In this document: piece by piece, positions 23,604-31,565 of the stretch | How positions within the stretch are numbered: position 1 is the first letter of the stretch | How the letters are laid out: every line of letters starts with the position of its first letter | Origin: Oscillospiraceae bacterium | GTDB taxonomy: Bacteria > Bacillota > Clostridia > Oscillospirales > Oscillospiraceae | Direction: 5' to 3' | DNA: 35,101 nucleotides | Assembly (NCBI GenBank): GCA_017440925.1 | Contig: JAFSAP010000031.1 | Span: 1 to 35,101, forward strand | Notes under the pieces: generated by a model | The model's database searches: none | What the model saw: the letters and a program-made list of their open reading frames with translations, nothing else | Told to the model about the DNA's origin: nothing | Position numbers and translations under genes: made by a program

Positions 23604-24752
23604 TTATAATTCACACACAGACCGGATGGCGGCCAATGCATCATCCACATCTTCCTCGGTGGAGGCGAATCCCAGAGAGAACCGGACGGTGCCCCTGGGG
23701 AAGGTGTCCAGGGTCTTGTGGGCAGAGGGGGCGCAGTGGAGGCCGCAGCGGGTGAGAATGCCGAACTCGGTTTCCAGCTGGTAGGCCACTTCCGCGTTGT
23801 CCTGGCCGATAAAATCCAGGGAGATGACACCCACCCGGTTTTCAAGTCCCTGGGGGCCGCAGACGGCAGCGCCGGGGATATCCTTAAGGCCATCCAGGAA
23901 CCGCTTGCACAGGGCCATTTCGTGGGCATGGAGTTTTTCCAACCCCTGCTCCTGCAAAAACCGCAGGGAAGCCTCCAGTCCGTAAATACCGGGCAGGTTG
24001 GGGGTGCCGGATTCAAACCGGTCGGGCAGATAGTCCGGCAGGTATTCCGAATCGGAGGCGCTTCCGGTACCGCCGGCGATGAGGGGATCCAGCAACTTGG
24101 AGAAGCTGTCCTTCAGGAGCAGCACACCGATGCCGGAGGGGCCCAGCAGTCCCTTATGGCCGGGAGCTACCAGGGCGGAAAGTCCCCAGGCTTCAAAATC
24201 AATATCAATATGTCCTGCAGTCTGGGCAACGTCCAGAACAAAGGGAATGTTATGGGCGGCACAGATTTTGCTCACAGCGGGAGCATCCTGCACAGCACCG
24301 CAGACATTGCTGCCGTGGGCCATAATGAGCAGCTTTGTGTTGGGCCGGATAAGTCCTTCCACATCCGCGGGATCGATCAGACCCTCCCGGTTTCCGGGGA
24401 TCCGGTCAAATTCCACACCGGGAAGCTGCAGCAGGGGCCGCATGACGGCATTGTGCTCCATGGAACTGACGATGCAGTGGTCGCCGGGCTTCAGCAGCCC
24501 CTTGATGACCATGTTAAGACCTGCAGTGGCGCCGGGGGTCAGGATCACGTGGGTGGCAGGCTCCGGGAAATGGAAAAACCGGGCCAGGCTTTCCCGCAGC
24601 AGCAGCGTGGTAAGGCCCGCATCCTGAGCAGCACCGTAAACACTGCGGTTGATGGTGGCGCCTACCGTATCCATATATGTTTTCATCGCGCAGCTAACAC
24701 CCTCCGGCTTGGGGAAGGAAGTGGCTGCATTATCCAGATAAATCGTGCGCAT
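23604..24752 (-). CDS. Cysteine desulfurase family protein, probably selenium-related
   Basis: 382-aa PLP enzyme of the class-V aminotransferase (NifS/SufS) group. It mobilises sulfur or selenium from cysteine or selenocysteine. The PLP lysine is Lys200 in APGHKGLLGPSG, the PLP-contact ELVSSMEHNAV-like segment is near 95-105, and the catalytic loop is TRCGLHCAP with Cys340 (an extra Cys336 precedes it). The compact form that starts TIYLDNAATSFPKP matches the subfamily (EF2568-like) often found next to selenium genes. AAGGAGG lies before the ATG at 24752. It is divergent from a LysR regulator and next to yedE, selA and selB, so it may supply selenium to selenophosphate synthesis; this role is inferred. 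Confidence 0.9.
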   Translation of the reverse strand: MRTIYLDNAATSFPKPEGVSCAMKTYMDTVGATINRSVYGAAQDAGLTTLLLRESLARFFHFPEPATHVILTPGATAGLNMVIKGLLKPGDHCIVSSMEHNAVMRPLLQLPGVEFDRIPGNREGLIDPADVEGLIRPNTKLLIMAHGSNVCGAVQDAPAVSKICAAHNIPFVLDVAQTAGHIDIDFEAWGLSALVAPGHKGLLGPSGIGVLLLKDSFSKLLDPLIAGGTGSASDSEYLPDYLPDRFESGTPNLPGIYGLEASLRFLQEQGLEKLHAHEMALCKRFLDGLKDIPGAAVCGPQGLENRVGVISLDFIGQDNAEVAYQLETEFGILTRCGLHCAPSAHKTLDTFPRGTVRFSLGFASTEEDVDDALAAIRSVCEL

Positions 24753-24773
24753 GAATATCCCTCCTTATGGGAA

Positions 24774-24802
24774 AGTATAGCACACTTGCGCCGGTTTGTC
24801 AC
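24774..24802 (-). promoter_or_regulatory. Promoter of the cysteine desulfurase gene
   Basis: Minus-strand GTGACA (24802-24797), 17-bp spacer, TATACT (24779-24774) with an extended -10 TG. It lies in the 72-base divergent gap with the LysR gene, so the regulator could control both. Confidence 0.65.
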
Positions 24803-24824
24803 CAGAAAAGGAGTAATAAATCAA

Positions 24825-25733
24825 ATGCTGGAGATCAACCTGAAACAGCTGGAAGCCTTTGTTACAACGGCGGAATATGCCAGCTTTACCAAAGCGGCAG
24901 AAGCGTTATATCTGACCCAATCCACGGTCAGCGCCCATATCAATGCCCTGGAGGAGATATTGCAGATGCGGCTCATTCAGCGTGGTGCCCGGCGGCGGGT
25001 ACAGCTGACCCCGGAGGGCAAGCAGGCCTATGACATGGCCAAGGAGATCATCAACCGGTGCCGGGCCATGGAAAGCCTAAGCAGTGCCATTGAAAAGTGC
25101 CAGCTGACGGTGGGCGCCTCTTCGGTGCCGGCCCAATATCTGCTGCCGGAACTGATGTCGGGCTTTCTGGAAAAAAATCCCGAAAGCCGTTATATGCTCC
25201 AGAAGGGGGATTCCGACCGGATTCACCAGCTGCTGAAGATGGGGGAAGTCCGCATCGGCTTTGTGGGTGCGGCACTGGACCGGGAAAAGCACCACTACCA
25301 TGTGGTTACTGGCGACCGCCTGGTTCTGATCACCGCCAATACGGAGGCCTACCGGAAGCTGAAGCGTTCCGGTGTTACCGGACGTCAGCTGCTGACTGAG
25401 CCTATGATCCTCCGGGAGGAAAGCTCCGGCACCCGCCGGGCCATGGAAAGCTACCTGTCCCGCTGCGGCATTTCTTCCCGCTCTCTGAATCTGGTGGCCC
25501 AGATCGACAATACGGAAGCCATCAAATCCAGTGTCAGCCATGGCATCGGCGTATCGGTGGTTTCGGAGCTGACAGTGCGGGAGGAAGTGGAGTCCGGCAA
25601 GCTTCTGTCCTTCGACCTGGATTCCGGCGGCGTGTTCCGCAACATCTATCTGGTGTGGCGGAAAGATATCACGCTGAGCAGTGTGGAGAAAAAATTCGTG
25701 GAGTATGTGCTGTCGAAAAGCGAAGAAAAATGA
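24825..25733 (+). CDS. LysR-family transcriptional regulator, selenium-metabolism associated
   Basis: 302-aa LysR regulator. The N-terminal helix-turn-helix (about residues 1-62, NLKQLEAFVTTAEYASFTKAAEALYLTQSTVSAHINALEE) is typical. The C-terminal substrate-binding domain includes VGASSVPAQYLLPELMSGF, ILREESSGTRRAMESYL and GIGVSVVSEL. A much longer frame is open upstream through the antisense of the desulfurase gene, but the ATG at 24825, with AAAAGGAG upstream, gives the normal length. LysR proteins of this type sit beside yedE/selA genes in Sec-using bacteria. A selenium or sulfur ligand is likely but not shown. It is divergent from the desulfurase and upstream of yedE. Confidence 0.9.
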   Translation: MLEINLKQLEAFVTTAEYASFTKAAEALYLTQSTVSAHINALEEILQMRLIQRGARRRVQLTPEGKQAYDMAKEIINRCRAMESLSSAIEKCQLTVGASSVPAQYLLPELMSGFLEKNPESRYMLQKGDSDRIHQLLKMGEVRIGFVGAALDREKHHYHVVTGDRLVLITANTEAYRKLKRSGVTGRQLLTEPMILREESSGTRRAMESYLSRCGISSRSLNLVAQIDNTEAIKSSVSHGIGVSVVSELTVREEVESGKLLSFDLDSGGVFRNIYLVWRKDITLSSVEKKFVEYVLSKSEEK

Positions 25734-25777
25734 TCGTTTCAATCGATAATAAATAAGAAAACCATTGGAAACAAGAA

Positions 25778-25807
25778 TTGGTCTTTTCTGGGAAAAGCTT
25801 CTATAAT
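25778..25807 (+). promoter_or_regulatory. Promoter of the yedE operon with overlapping palindrome
   Basis: TTGGTC (25778-25783), 18-bp spacer, perfect TATAAT (25802-25807). A palindrome TAATGAAG-N4-CTTCATTA (25804-25823) overlaps the -10 and start point. A TTGG/CCA-type inverted repeat lies just upstream (25760-25790). Either could be an operator, perhaps for the adjacent LysR protein. Confidence 0.62.
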
Positions 25808-25855
25808 GAAGGCAGCTTCATTAGAAAGCAAAAATTGTAGAAAAGAGGGTTTTCT

Positions 25856-26929
25856 ATGAAAAAGATTAATTGGCCCATCGTTCTGGCTGGCGGCCTGGTA
25901 GGTCTGGCTGCTGTCGTCCTGACTGCTCTGGGCAACCCCGCAAACATGGGCTTCTGCATCGCCTGCTTCCTGCGTGATATCGCCGGTGCTACCAAGATGC
26001 ACAGCGCCGCTGTCGTTCAGTACTTCCGTCCCGAAATCGTGGGTCTGGTTCTGGGCGCATTCATCATGTCCGTTGCCTCCAAGGAGTACCGCGCAAAGGC
26101 CGGTTCCTCCCCCGCTACCCGTTTTGTCCTGGGCGTTTTCGTCATGATCGGCGCTCTGGCATTCCTGGGCTGCCCCCTGCGCATGATGCTGCGTCTGGCT
26201 GGCGGTGACCTGAACGCTCTGATCGCTCTGTTCGGCTTCGCTGCCGGTATCGGTGTCGGCGTTGTCTGCCTGAACAAGGGCTTCTCCCTGAAGCGTGCTT
26301 ATGATGTGGGCAAGGCTGAAGGCAGCATGCTGCTGGTAGCTCTGGTTGGCCTGTTCATCCTGTCCCTGGCTGTTCCCTCTCTGTTCGCATTCTCCGAGAA
26401 AGGCCCCGGCTCCATGCGCGCTCCCGCTCTGGTTGCTCTGCTGATCGCTGTTGTTGTGGGCGCTGCTGCCTACAAGACCCGTCTGTGCATGGCTGGCGGT
26501 ATCCGTGACGGCATTATGTTCAAGGACTTCCGTCTGCTGTTCGGCTTTGTTGCAGTCTTTGTTATCGCTCTGATCGGCAACATCGTTATGGGCAACTTCA
26601 AGCTGGGCTTCGCTGGCCAGCCTGTTGCTCACTCCGACCATGTCTGGAGCTTCCTGGGCATGGCTCTGGTCGGCTGGGGTTCCGTGCTGCTGGGTGGCTG
26701 CCCCCTGCGTCAGCTGATCCTGGCCGGCGCTGGCAATGGCGACTCCGCTGTTGCTGTCCTGGGCATGATCGTTGGTGCTGCATTCTCCCACAACTTTGGT
26801 CTGGCTGGCGCAGCTGCTTCCGCTGATGCTGCCGGCGGCGTTGGCATCAAGGGCCGCATCGCCATCATCGTTGGCTTCGTTGTGTTCGCTGCTATCAGCG
26901 CTCTGAACATTCAGAAGCAGGAAAACTAA
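25856..26929 (+). CDS. yedE: YedE-family putative selenium transporter
   Basis: 357-aa membrane protein with about nine to ten hydrophobic segments, of the YeeE/YedE (TsuA-like) family. It has the family's duplicated signature: GCPLRMMLRLAGGD in the first half and GCPLRQLILAGAGNGD in the second, plus the N-terminal GNPANMGFCIACFLRD and the central KTRLCMAGG. These cysteines are thought to pass sulfur or selenium across the membrane. The genes that follow (TusA/YedF-like, DUF3343, SelA, SelB) identify it as the selenium-associated type. Strongly biased codons suggest high expression. The substrate form of selenium is not known from the sequence. Confidence 0.9.
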   Translation: MKKINWPIVLAGGLVGLAAVVLTALGNPANMGFCIACFLRDIAGATKMHSAAVVQYFRPEIVGLVLGAFIMSVASKEYRAKAGSSPATRFVLGVFVMIGALAFLGCPLRMMLRLAGGDLNALIALFGFAAGIGVGVVCLNKGFSLKRAYDVGKAEGSMLLVALVGLFILSLAVPSLFAFSEKGPGSMRAPALVALLIAVVVGAAAYKTRLCMAGGIRDGIMFKDFRLLFGFVAVFVIALIGNIVMGNFKLGFAGQPVAHSDHVWSFLGMALVGWGSVLLGGCPLRQLILAGAGNGDSAVAVLGMIVGAAFSHNFGLAGAAASADAAGGVGIKGRIAIIVGFVVFAAISALNIQKQEN

Positions 26930-26941
26930 GGAGGTAACACA

Positions 26942-27145
26942 ATGGTTGACGTAAGAGGACTGCTGTGCCCCATGCCCCTGGTGACCGTCCGCAAGGAGAT
27001 CGAAAAGAACGCTCCCGCTTCCCTGGAAGTTCTGTTTGACGACAAGGGTGCTCTGGATAACGTTACCCGCTTTGTTACCGGCCTGGGCTACAAGACTGAA
27101 GTTGTCAAGGATGGCCCTGACTACAAGCTGGTGCTGAGCAAATGA
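26942..27145 (+). CDS. TusA/YedF-family sulfur (selenium) carrier protein
   Basis: 67-aa single-domain protein of the TusA/SirA family. The conserved CPMPL motif with Cys9 sits at the end of the first strand (DVRGLLCPMPL), and the beta-alpha-beta-alpha-beta pattern is complete. Full YedF proteins have an extra DsrE-like C-terminal domain, absent here. It lies 12 bases after yedE with an AGGAGG site and overlaps the DUF3343 gene by 4 bases (ATGA). Its likely task is to accept Se or S from YedE or the desulfurase on Cys9 and hand it on; this is inferred from context. Confidence 0.88.
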   Translation: MVDVRGLLCPMPLVTVRKEIEKNAPASLEVLFDDKGALDNVTRFVTGLGYKTEVVKDGPDYKLVLSK

Positions 27146-27384
27146 AAGAATACATCGCTACATTCCATACCCATCTTGCAGCGCTGATGACCTGCCGCAA
27201 TTTAAACGGCAGGGGGGCGAAGGCTGGCATGATGCCCGTTCCCAGGAAGCTCAGCTCTTCCTGTGGTACCTGCGTTCGTTATCAGGCAGACGGACCTCTG
27301 CTTGAGGCAATGGATGCGGATGTAGAGGGTGTATATGAAGTCATCGGCAAGGACGCCTATGTCCAGCTGATGGACAATCAGTAA
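27142..27384 (+). CDS. DUF3343-family putative Se/S carrier
   Basis: 80-aa protein of the DUF3343 group, small proteins found with yedE/yedF and selenium genes. The core motif is PVPRKLSSSCGTCVRY; the second Cys (CGTC, a CxxC arrangement) is an addition to the more usual SSSCG. An N-terminal FHTHLAALMTCRNL contributes another Cys. It is translationally coupled to the TusA-like gene (ATG inside the upstream stop) and followed by a strong terminator, so yedE, the TusA-like gene and this gene form one transcript. Function is unknown; a role in delivering selenium to SelD is plausible. Confidence 0.82.
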   Translation: MKEYIATFHTHLAALMTCRNLNGRGAKAGMMPVPRKLSSSCGTCVRYQADGPLLEAMDADVEGVYEVIGKDAYVQLMDNQ

Positions 27385-27391
27385 CCGGATC

Positions 27392-27427
27392 CTGCCCGGA
27401 GGAAACTTCCTCCGGGCAGTTTTTTTG
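27392..27427 (+). terminator. Terminator of the yedE operon
   Basis: CTGCCCGGAGGAA/TTCCTCCGGGCAG stem (27392-27404 with 27407-27419) followed by T7, 7 bases past the DUF3343 stop. Confidence 0.93.
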
Positions 27428-27436
27428 CAAAATCGG

Positions 27437-27465
27437 TTTACAAGTCGGAAAAAATAGATTATGAT
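27437..27465 (+). promoter_or_regulatory. Promoter of selA-selB
   Basis: TTTACA (27437-27442), 17-bp spacer, TATGAT (27460-27465). It lies 45 bases before the selA start. Confidence 0.78.
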
Positions 27466-27509
27466 ACACTGGTAAGATAATGGAAAGAAAACAGGAGGAC
27501 TTTGGAATC

Positions 27510-28886
27510 ATGAATCAGAAGCTTTTGCGTCAGATCCCCAAGGTAGATGAACTGATGAAGCAGCCCCGGCTTCAGGAACTGTGCGGCAGTGTGCCTGCCC
27601 AGAAAGTGACGGAGGCAGTGCGCCAGATCCTGGATGAGCTGCGTGCATCCATTTTAAATGGCAGCATTGAGGAACTTCCTGATATGGCCGGACTGTGTGC
27701 CCAGGCGGTGGCAGTTGCCAATAAGAAAGCGGAGTATTCCCTGCGGAAGGTCATCAATGCCACCGGCATCATTCTGCATACCAATCTGGGCAGAGCCTGC
27801 ATTTCTGACCGGGCAGCAGCGGCTGCCTGTGAGGTCGCCAAGTCCTATTCCACGCTGGAATATAATCTGGAAGCTGGACGCCGCGGCACCCGCTACAGCC
27901 ATGTGGAGGAGCTGCTGTGCCGCCTTACCGGTGCGGAAAGCGCCCTGGTGGTGAACAACAATGCGGCTGCTGTGCTGCTGATCCTGTCCGATATGGCCCA
28001 GGGCGGTCAGGTCATCACCTCCCGCGGAGAACTGGTGGAGATCGGCGGCTCCTTCCGGGTGCCCGATATCATGGAAGCCTGCGGCGCAGAGCTGAAGGAA
28101 GTAGGCACCACCAACAAGACCCATCTGCGGGACTACGACCGGGCCATCACCGAAAAGACCCGGGCACTGATGAAGGTGCACACCAGCAATTACCGCATTG
28201 TGGGTTTCTCTGAAACGCCCAGCTTGCCGGAACTGGTGCAGCTGGGTCACGAACGGGGCCTGCCGGTCATTGAAGACCTGGGCAGCGGCAGCCTGGTGGA
28301 TCTGCAGCAATTTGGTATCTACGATGAGCCCTCCGTGCAGGATTCTGTCCGGGCCGGTGTGGATGTGGTGAGCTTCTCCGGTGATAAGCTGCTGGGCGGC
28401 CCCCAGGCGGGTATTATCGTGGGCAGAAAGAAAATCGTGGACAGCCTGAAGAAGCATCCTCTGACCCGCGCCATGCGTGTTGATAAGATGACCCTGGCTG
28501 CTCTGGAGGCAACGCTGCGCAGCTATGATGCCGGTCTGACTGCTGAGATCCCCACACTGGCCATGCTGGCGGCTACCCCTGACCAACTGAAGGCTAAGGC
28601 AGAGATCCTGCGGGGCCTGATGGTGGATGCCGGAATTGCGGCAGAGGTGGTTCCCACCGAGGGACAGGTAGGCGGCGGCAGCGTCCCCACCCAGATGCTG
28701 AAGTCTTTCGCAGTTGCTGTGCAGCCCAAAGCTGTGAATCTGGATCAGCTGGAAACCAATCTGCGGCTGGGCAGCCCTGCCATCGTGGGCCGCATCAACC
28801 ATGACCGGTTCCTGCTGGATGTCCGTACTCTGCGGGAAAGTGATTTTGCCGATATTGTAAAGGCAGTGGGGGAGGCTGAAAAATGA
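27510..28886 (+). CDS. selA: L-seryl-tRNA(Sec) selenium transferase
   Basis: PLP enzyme that converts Ser-tRNA(Sec) to Sec-tRNA(Sec) using selenophosphate; 458 aa, normal length. The family landmarks are INATGIILHTNLGRA (83-96), YNLEAGRRGTRYSHVEELL, VNNNAAAVLL, EVGTTNKTHLRDY and the PLP lysine Lys293 in SFSGDKLLGGPQAG. An in-frame ATG at 27480 exists, but AGGAGG at 27493-27498 sits before the ATG at 27510, and the protein then begins as expected. selB overlaps its stop by 4 bases. SelA forms a decamer in bacteria. selD, which makes its selenophosphate donor, is not in this window. Confidence 0.97.
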   Translation: MNQKLLRQIPKVDELMKQPRLQELCGSVPAQKVTEAVRQILDELRASILNGSIEELPDMAGLCAQAVAVANKKAEYSLRKVINATGIILHTNLGRACISDRAAAAACEVAKSYSTLEYNLEAGRRGTRYSHVEELLCRLTGAESALVVNNNAAAVLLILSDMAQGGQVITSRGELVEIGGSFRVPDIMEACGAELKEVGTTNKTHLRDYDRAITEKTRALMKVHTSNYRIVGFSETPSLPELVQLGHERGLPVIEDLGSGSLVDLQQFGIYDEPSVQDSVRAGVDVVSFSGDKLLGGPQAGIIVGRKKIVDSLKKHPLTRAMRVDKMTLAALEATLRSYDAGLTAEIPTLAMLAATPDQLKAKAEILRGLMVDAGIAAEVVPTEGQVGGGSVPTQMLKSFAVAVQPKAVNLDQLETNLRLGSPAIVGRINHDRFLLDVRTLRESDFADIVKAVGEAEK

Positions 28887-30796
28887 ATCATGTAATCATT
28901 GGTACAGCCGGACATGTTGACCACGGCAAGACTTTACTGATCAAGGCGCTGACGGGTATCGATACTGACCGGCTCCAGGAAGAGAAGAAGCGGGGCATCA
29001 CCATCGAGTTGGGCTTTGCCCACCTGGACTGGCCCGATGGCACGCAGGCTGGTATCGTGGACGTGCCCGGCCATGAGAAATTCATCAAGAATATGCTGGC
29101 AGGTGCCGGCGGCATTGACCTGGCCATGCTGATCGTGGCAGCTGATGACGGCTTCATGCCCCAGACCCTGGAGCATTTGGATATTTTGACACTGCTTGGT
29201 ATCAAGGACGGCTGCGTGGTCATCACCAAGAGCGATGTGGTGGATCCCGAGTGGCTGGAAATGATGAAAGAAGAGATCGTTGGCCGGGTGGAGGGCACCT
29301 TCCTGGAAGGAAAGCCTGTTCACTGCGTGTCTGCATATACCGGGCAGGGCATTCCCGAACTGCGGCAGGAGCTTCACGATATGGTGCAGCGGGCCGCAAT
29401 GAAGAATCTCCGGGTGCCTTTCCGCCTGCCGGTTGACCGCGTGTTCAGCGTAGATGGCTTCGGCACTGTTGTCACCGGAACCCTGATCGAAGGCTCCATG
29501 CACGAGGGTGACAATGCAGAGCTGATCCCCGGCGGTGCAGCCACCCGCATCCGGAATCTGCAGGTTCATGGCAAGGATGTGGATACCGCCTATGCAGGCC
29601 AGCGTGTGGCCGTCAATCTGGCGGGTCTGAAGAAAACCGATATCCAGCGCGGTGACGCTGTGGCAAAGCCCGGCTCTGTCCGCACTTCCCGGATGCTGGA
29701 CGTGCGGCTGCAGAACCTGCGGGGCTCCAAGCGTGTGATCCAGAACGATTCCCAGGTGCATCTGTACCATACCTCTCAGGTGCAGCTGGCCAAAGTGGTG
29801 CTGCTGGACCGGGATACGCTGAATCCCGGCGAAAGCTGCTATGCCCAGCTCCGCCTGACGGATCCCATTGCCACCAAGTCCGGTGACCGGTTTGTCATCC
29901 GGTTCTATTCTCCGCTGGAGACCATCGGCGGCGGCGTGATCCTGGACGATGCTCCGGCCCGCCATAAGCGGTTCCAGAGCGCTGTTCTGGAGGCGCTGAA
30001 GATCAAGGAGACCGGCTCCGGCGGTGACCGGGTGATCCAGGTGCTGACAGAGTTTGGTACGGAACTGCCTACCGCTGCAAAGCTGGCAGCCAAGCTGCGG
30101 ATGGAAGAGACGGAAGTTGCCGATGCTGTCCGGGAGCTGTGCGCCCGGGGCAGGGCAGTGGAACCCCTGGAGGGACGTTATGCTTCATCTGCGGTTATGG
30201 ATAAGACCTGGGATACCTGCCGGGAGATCCTGGCCGGTTACCACAAGCAGAATCCCCTCCATGCAGGCATGAAAGAAGCAGAAGTCCGCCAGAAGTGCTT
30301 CAAGAACCTGGATCAGACCACGGCAGATGCCCTGCTGGGTGCTCTGCGGCAGGAGGGTAAGCTGCGCCGTGTTTCCGAACGGTATGCCCTGGGTGATTTT
30401 GAGATCAAGTTCACCAAGCGGCAGAACAACATCAAGCAGAAACTGCTGCAGACTTATCAGAAAGCCGATCTGGAAAGCCCTGCCACCGATGATGTGCTGG
30501 CCGGGTTCCCTCAGAATGAAAAAACCGATGCAAAGCAGGTTCTGGAATCCCTGGTCACCGGTGGCGACCTGGTAATGCTGACACCGCAGATCTGCTGGTA
30601 CAAGGATACCTATGCAAGAGTCTGCGATGTGGTAAAGACCCATTTTGAGAGCCATGAAACCATTACACTGGGCGAGCTGCGGGATCTGATCAATTCCTCC
30701 CGGAAATATACCCTGGCGGTTCTGGAATATTATGACAAAAACCGCATCACCAAAAAGGACGGCGATCTGCGCTATCTGGTGGGCTTTCGGGATTGA
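28883..30796 (+). CDS. selB: Selenocysteine-specific elongation factor
   Basis: 637-aa GTPase that brings Sec-tRNA(Sec) to in-frame UGA codons. The N-terminal G domain has [11 protein letters not shown] (G1), [10 protein letters not shown] (G2), [12 protein letters not shown] (G3) and TKSD (G4), followed by EF-Tu-like barrels. A C-terminal part (from about residue 370) is made of winged-helix repeats that bind the SECIS RNA hairpin. It starts inside the selA stop (ATGA), so the two proteins are made together. The tRNA-Sec gene follows 69 bases after its stop. A GrdB gene with an in-frame UGA lies 2.5 kb downstream. Confidence 0.97.
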   Translation: MNHVIIGTAGHVDHGKTLLIKALTGIDTDRLQEEKKRGITIELGFAHLDWPDGTQAGIVDVPGHEKFIKNMLAGAGGIDLAMLIVAADDGFMPQTLEHLDILTLLGIKDGCVVITKSDVVDPEWLEMMKEEIVGRVEGTFLEGKPVHCVSAYTGQGIPELRQELHDMVQRAAMKNLRVPFRLPVDRVFSVDGFGTVVTGTLIEGSMHEGDNAELIPGGAATRIRNLQVHGKDVDTAYAGQRVAVNLAGLKKTDIQRGDAVAKPGSVRTSRMLDVRLQNLRGSKRVIQNDSQVHLYHTSQVQLAKVVLLDRDTLNPGESCYAQLRLTDPIATKSGDRFVIRFYSPLETIGGGVILDDAPARHKRFQSAVLEALKIKETGSGGDRVIQVLTEFGTELPTAAKLAAKLRMEETEVADAVRELCARGRAVEPLEGRYASSAVMDKTWDTCREILAGYHKQNPLHAGMKEAEVRQKCFKNLDQTTADALLGALRQEGKLRRVSERYALGDFEIKFTKRQNNIKQKLLQTYQKADLESPATDDVLAGFPQNEKTDAKQVLESLVTGGDLVMLTPQICWYKDTYARVCDVVKTHFESHETITLGELRDLINSSRKYTLAVLEYYDKNRITKKDGDLRYLVGFRD

Positions 30797-30826
30797 TCGA
30801 TTTTCTCGATAAAATGTAAAATATGC

Positions 30827-30855
30827 TTGCATTTTAAAAATGCTTATGGTATGAT
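30827..30855 (+). promoter_or_regulatory. Promoter of the tRNA-Sec gene
   Basis: TTGCAT (30827-30832), 17-bp spacer, TATGAT (30850-30855), ten bases before the first tRNA base. The tRNA therefore need not depend on selA-selB transcription. Confidence 0.8.
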
Positions 30856-30865
30856 GATTGCCCAT

Positions 30866-30962
30866 GGGAGTAGATGGGTGCTGGTGTGCCCCCCGGTCTT
30901 CAAAACCGGTGAGGGGGGCTAGGAACCTCCCGGGTGGGTTCGATTCCCACATATTCCCGCCA
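30866..30962 (+). tRNA. selC: tRNA-Sec (anticodon UCA)
   Basis: 97-base tRNA including encoded CCA. The acceptor begins GGGAGTA and pairs with TATTCCC; an eighth position would be G-A. The D arm has the 6-bp stem and UGGU loop typical of tRNA-Sec (30876-30891). The anticodon loop CTTCAAA holds TCA (30900-30902). A long variable arm follows (GAGGGGGGCTAGGAACCTCCC), then the T arm GTGGG-TTCGATT-CCCAC, discriminator G and CCA. The long extra arm and UCA anticodon are diagnostic. It stands between selB and the glycine reductase operon. Confidence 0.96.
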
Positions 30963-30964
30963 AA

Positions 30965-31000
30965 ATACCCCCCGGAAAACGCATTTCTGGGGGGTATTTC
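30965..31000 (+). terminator. Terminator after tRNA-Sec
   Basis: ATACCCCCC/GGGGGGTAT stem (30965-30973 with 30989-30997), continued by an inner GGAAA/TTTCT stem, then TTTCC. It begins 3 bases after the tRNA CCA end. Confidence 0.85.
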
Positions 31001-31238
31001 CTTTGGATTTGGCGTTTTAAATCCTGGGTTTATCAAATTGTTTTGTATAAAATGTAGAAATTTATTTATCAGATTTCTGCATAAATCTTGGACTCATGGG
31101 AAAAAATTTAGTAAAAAGTATCAATAAACGCAGGGAATTGACAGTAAATGGTACTTTTTGAAAGGTTTATGTTCTAAAAAAACGCCGAAAAACCGGAGGA
31201 AATACTATTCACTTAATCGATGATAAAATGTTTGCACT
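31001..31238. other. AT-rich intergenic region before the glycine riboswitch
   Basis: No gene is credible here. A GGAGG at about 31195 is followed only by a 43-codon frame that runs through the promoter and into the riboswitch. A TTGACA at about 31139 lacks a matching -10. The segment probably holds regulatory DNA for the strong grd promoter, but I can name no site. Confidence 0.45.
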
Positions 31239-31266
31239 TGATTTTTCTCCGCAAATGAAGTTTAAT
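31239..31266 (+). promoter_or_regulatory. Putative promoter of the glycine reductase operon
   Basis: TTGATT (31239-31244), 16-bp spacer, TTTAAT (31261-31266). Alternative alignment: 18-bp spacer to TAATAT (31263-31268). It is the best match upstream of the riboswitch; moderate confidence only. Confidence 0.5.
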
Positions 31267-31317
31267 ATTCACGAGGGTTCCGAAGCCCTAAACCTTCAAC
31301 TGCATATGATGTGGATG

Positions 31318-31490
31318 ACGGACACAGGAGATCTGCGTAAGGCAGAGCCGAAGGAATAAGCACCGCAGCTTGCCGCCGCGTTGCGAAGATTTCAGGCAAA
31401 CGGACTGTGACCTGACACAACTCTGGAAAGCGAAAGCACCGAAGGAGCAACCCGTATAGCGGGGAATCTCTCAGGTTAAGATAACAGGGC
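31318..31490 (+). promoter_or_regulatory. Tandem glycine riboswitch (two gcvT-type aptamers)
   Basis: Two consecutive glycine aptamers. The first (about 31318-31410) has GGAGA, GCCGAAGGAATAAGC and TTTCAGGCAAACGGACTG. The second (about 31421-31489) has CTCTGGAAAG, CACCGAAGGAGCAAC and TCTCTCAGGTTAAGATAACAGGG. These are the conserved core blocks of the class (ACCGAAGGGGCAA and CTCTCAGGCAAA...GGACAGGG). P1 of the second aptamer is CTCTG (31421-31425) with CAGGG (31485-31489). That CAGGG is also the base of the following terminator, so glycine binding should favour readthrough (ON). It leads a glycine reductase operon, so the substrate induces its own degradation. Confidence 0.92.
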
Positions 31491-31540
31491 GAGGCAATAT
31501 GAAAAACTGTTCATACTGTCCGACCCTGCTTTTTTATTTT
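31485..31540 (+). terminator. Glycine riboswitch terminator
   Basis: CAGGG (31485-31489) pairs with CCCTG (31524-31528). An internal loop and an upper GGCA-TATG/CATA-TGTCC stem follow, then CTTTTTTATTTT. The lower stem shares CAGGG with aptamer 2 helix P1. Confidence 0.85.
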
Positions 31541-31565
31541 CTCCGGACGGCGGGAGGCCCACGAA

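Noticed and set aside
23718-24824. Long N-terminal extension of the LysR gene
   Set aside because: This part is antisense to the cysteine desulfurase gene. The LysR domain begins at the ATG at 24825 with its own ribosome binding site.
31228-31359. 43-codon frame after a GGAGG, overlapping the glycine riboswitch
   Set aside because: It spans the likely promoter and aptamer 1, the GGAGG is too far from the ATG, and the peptide has no recognisable features.
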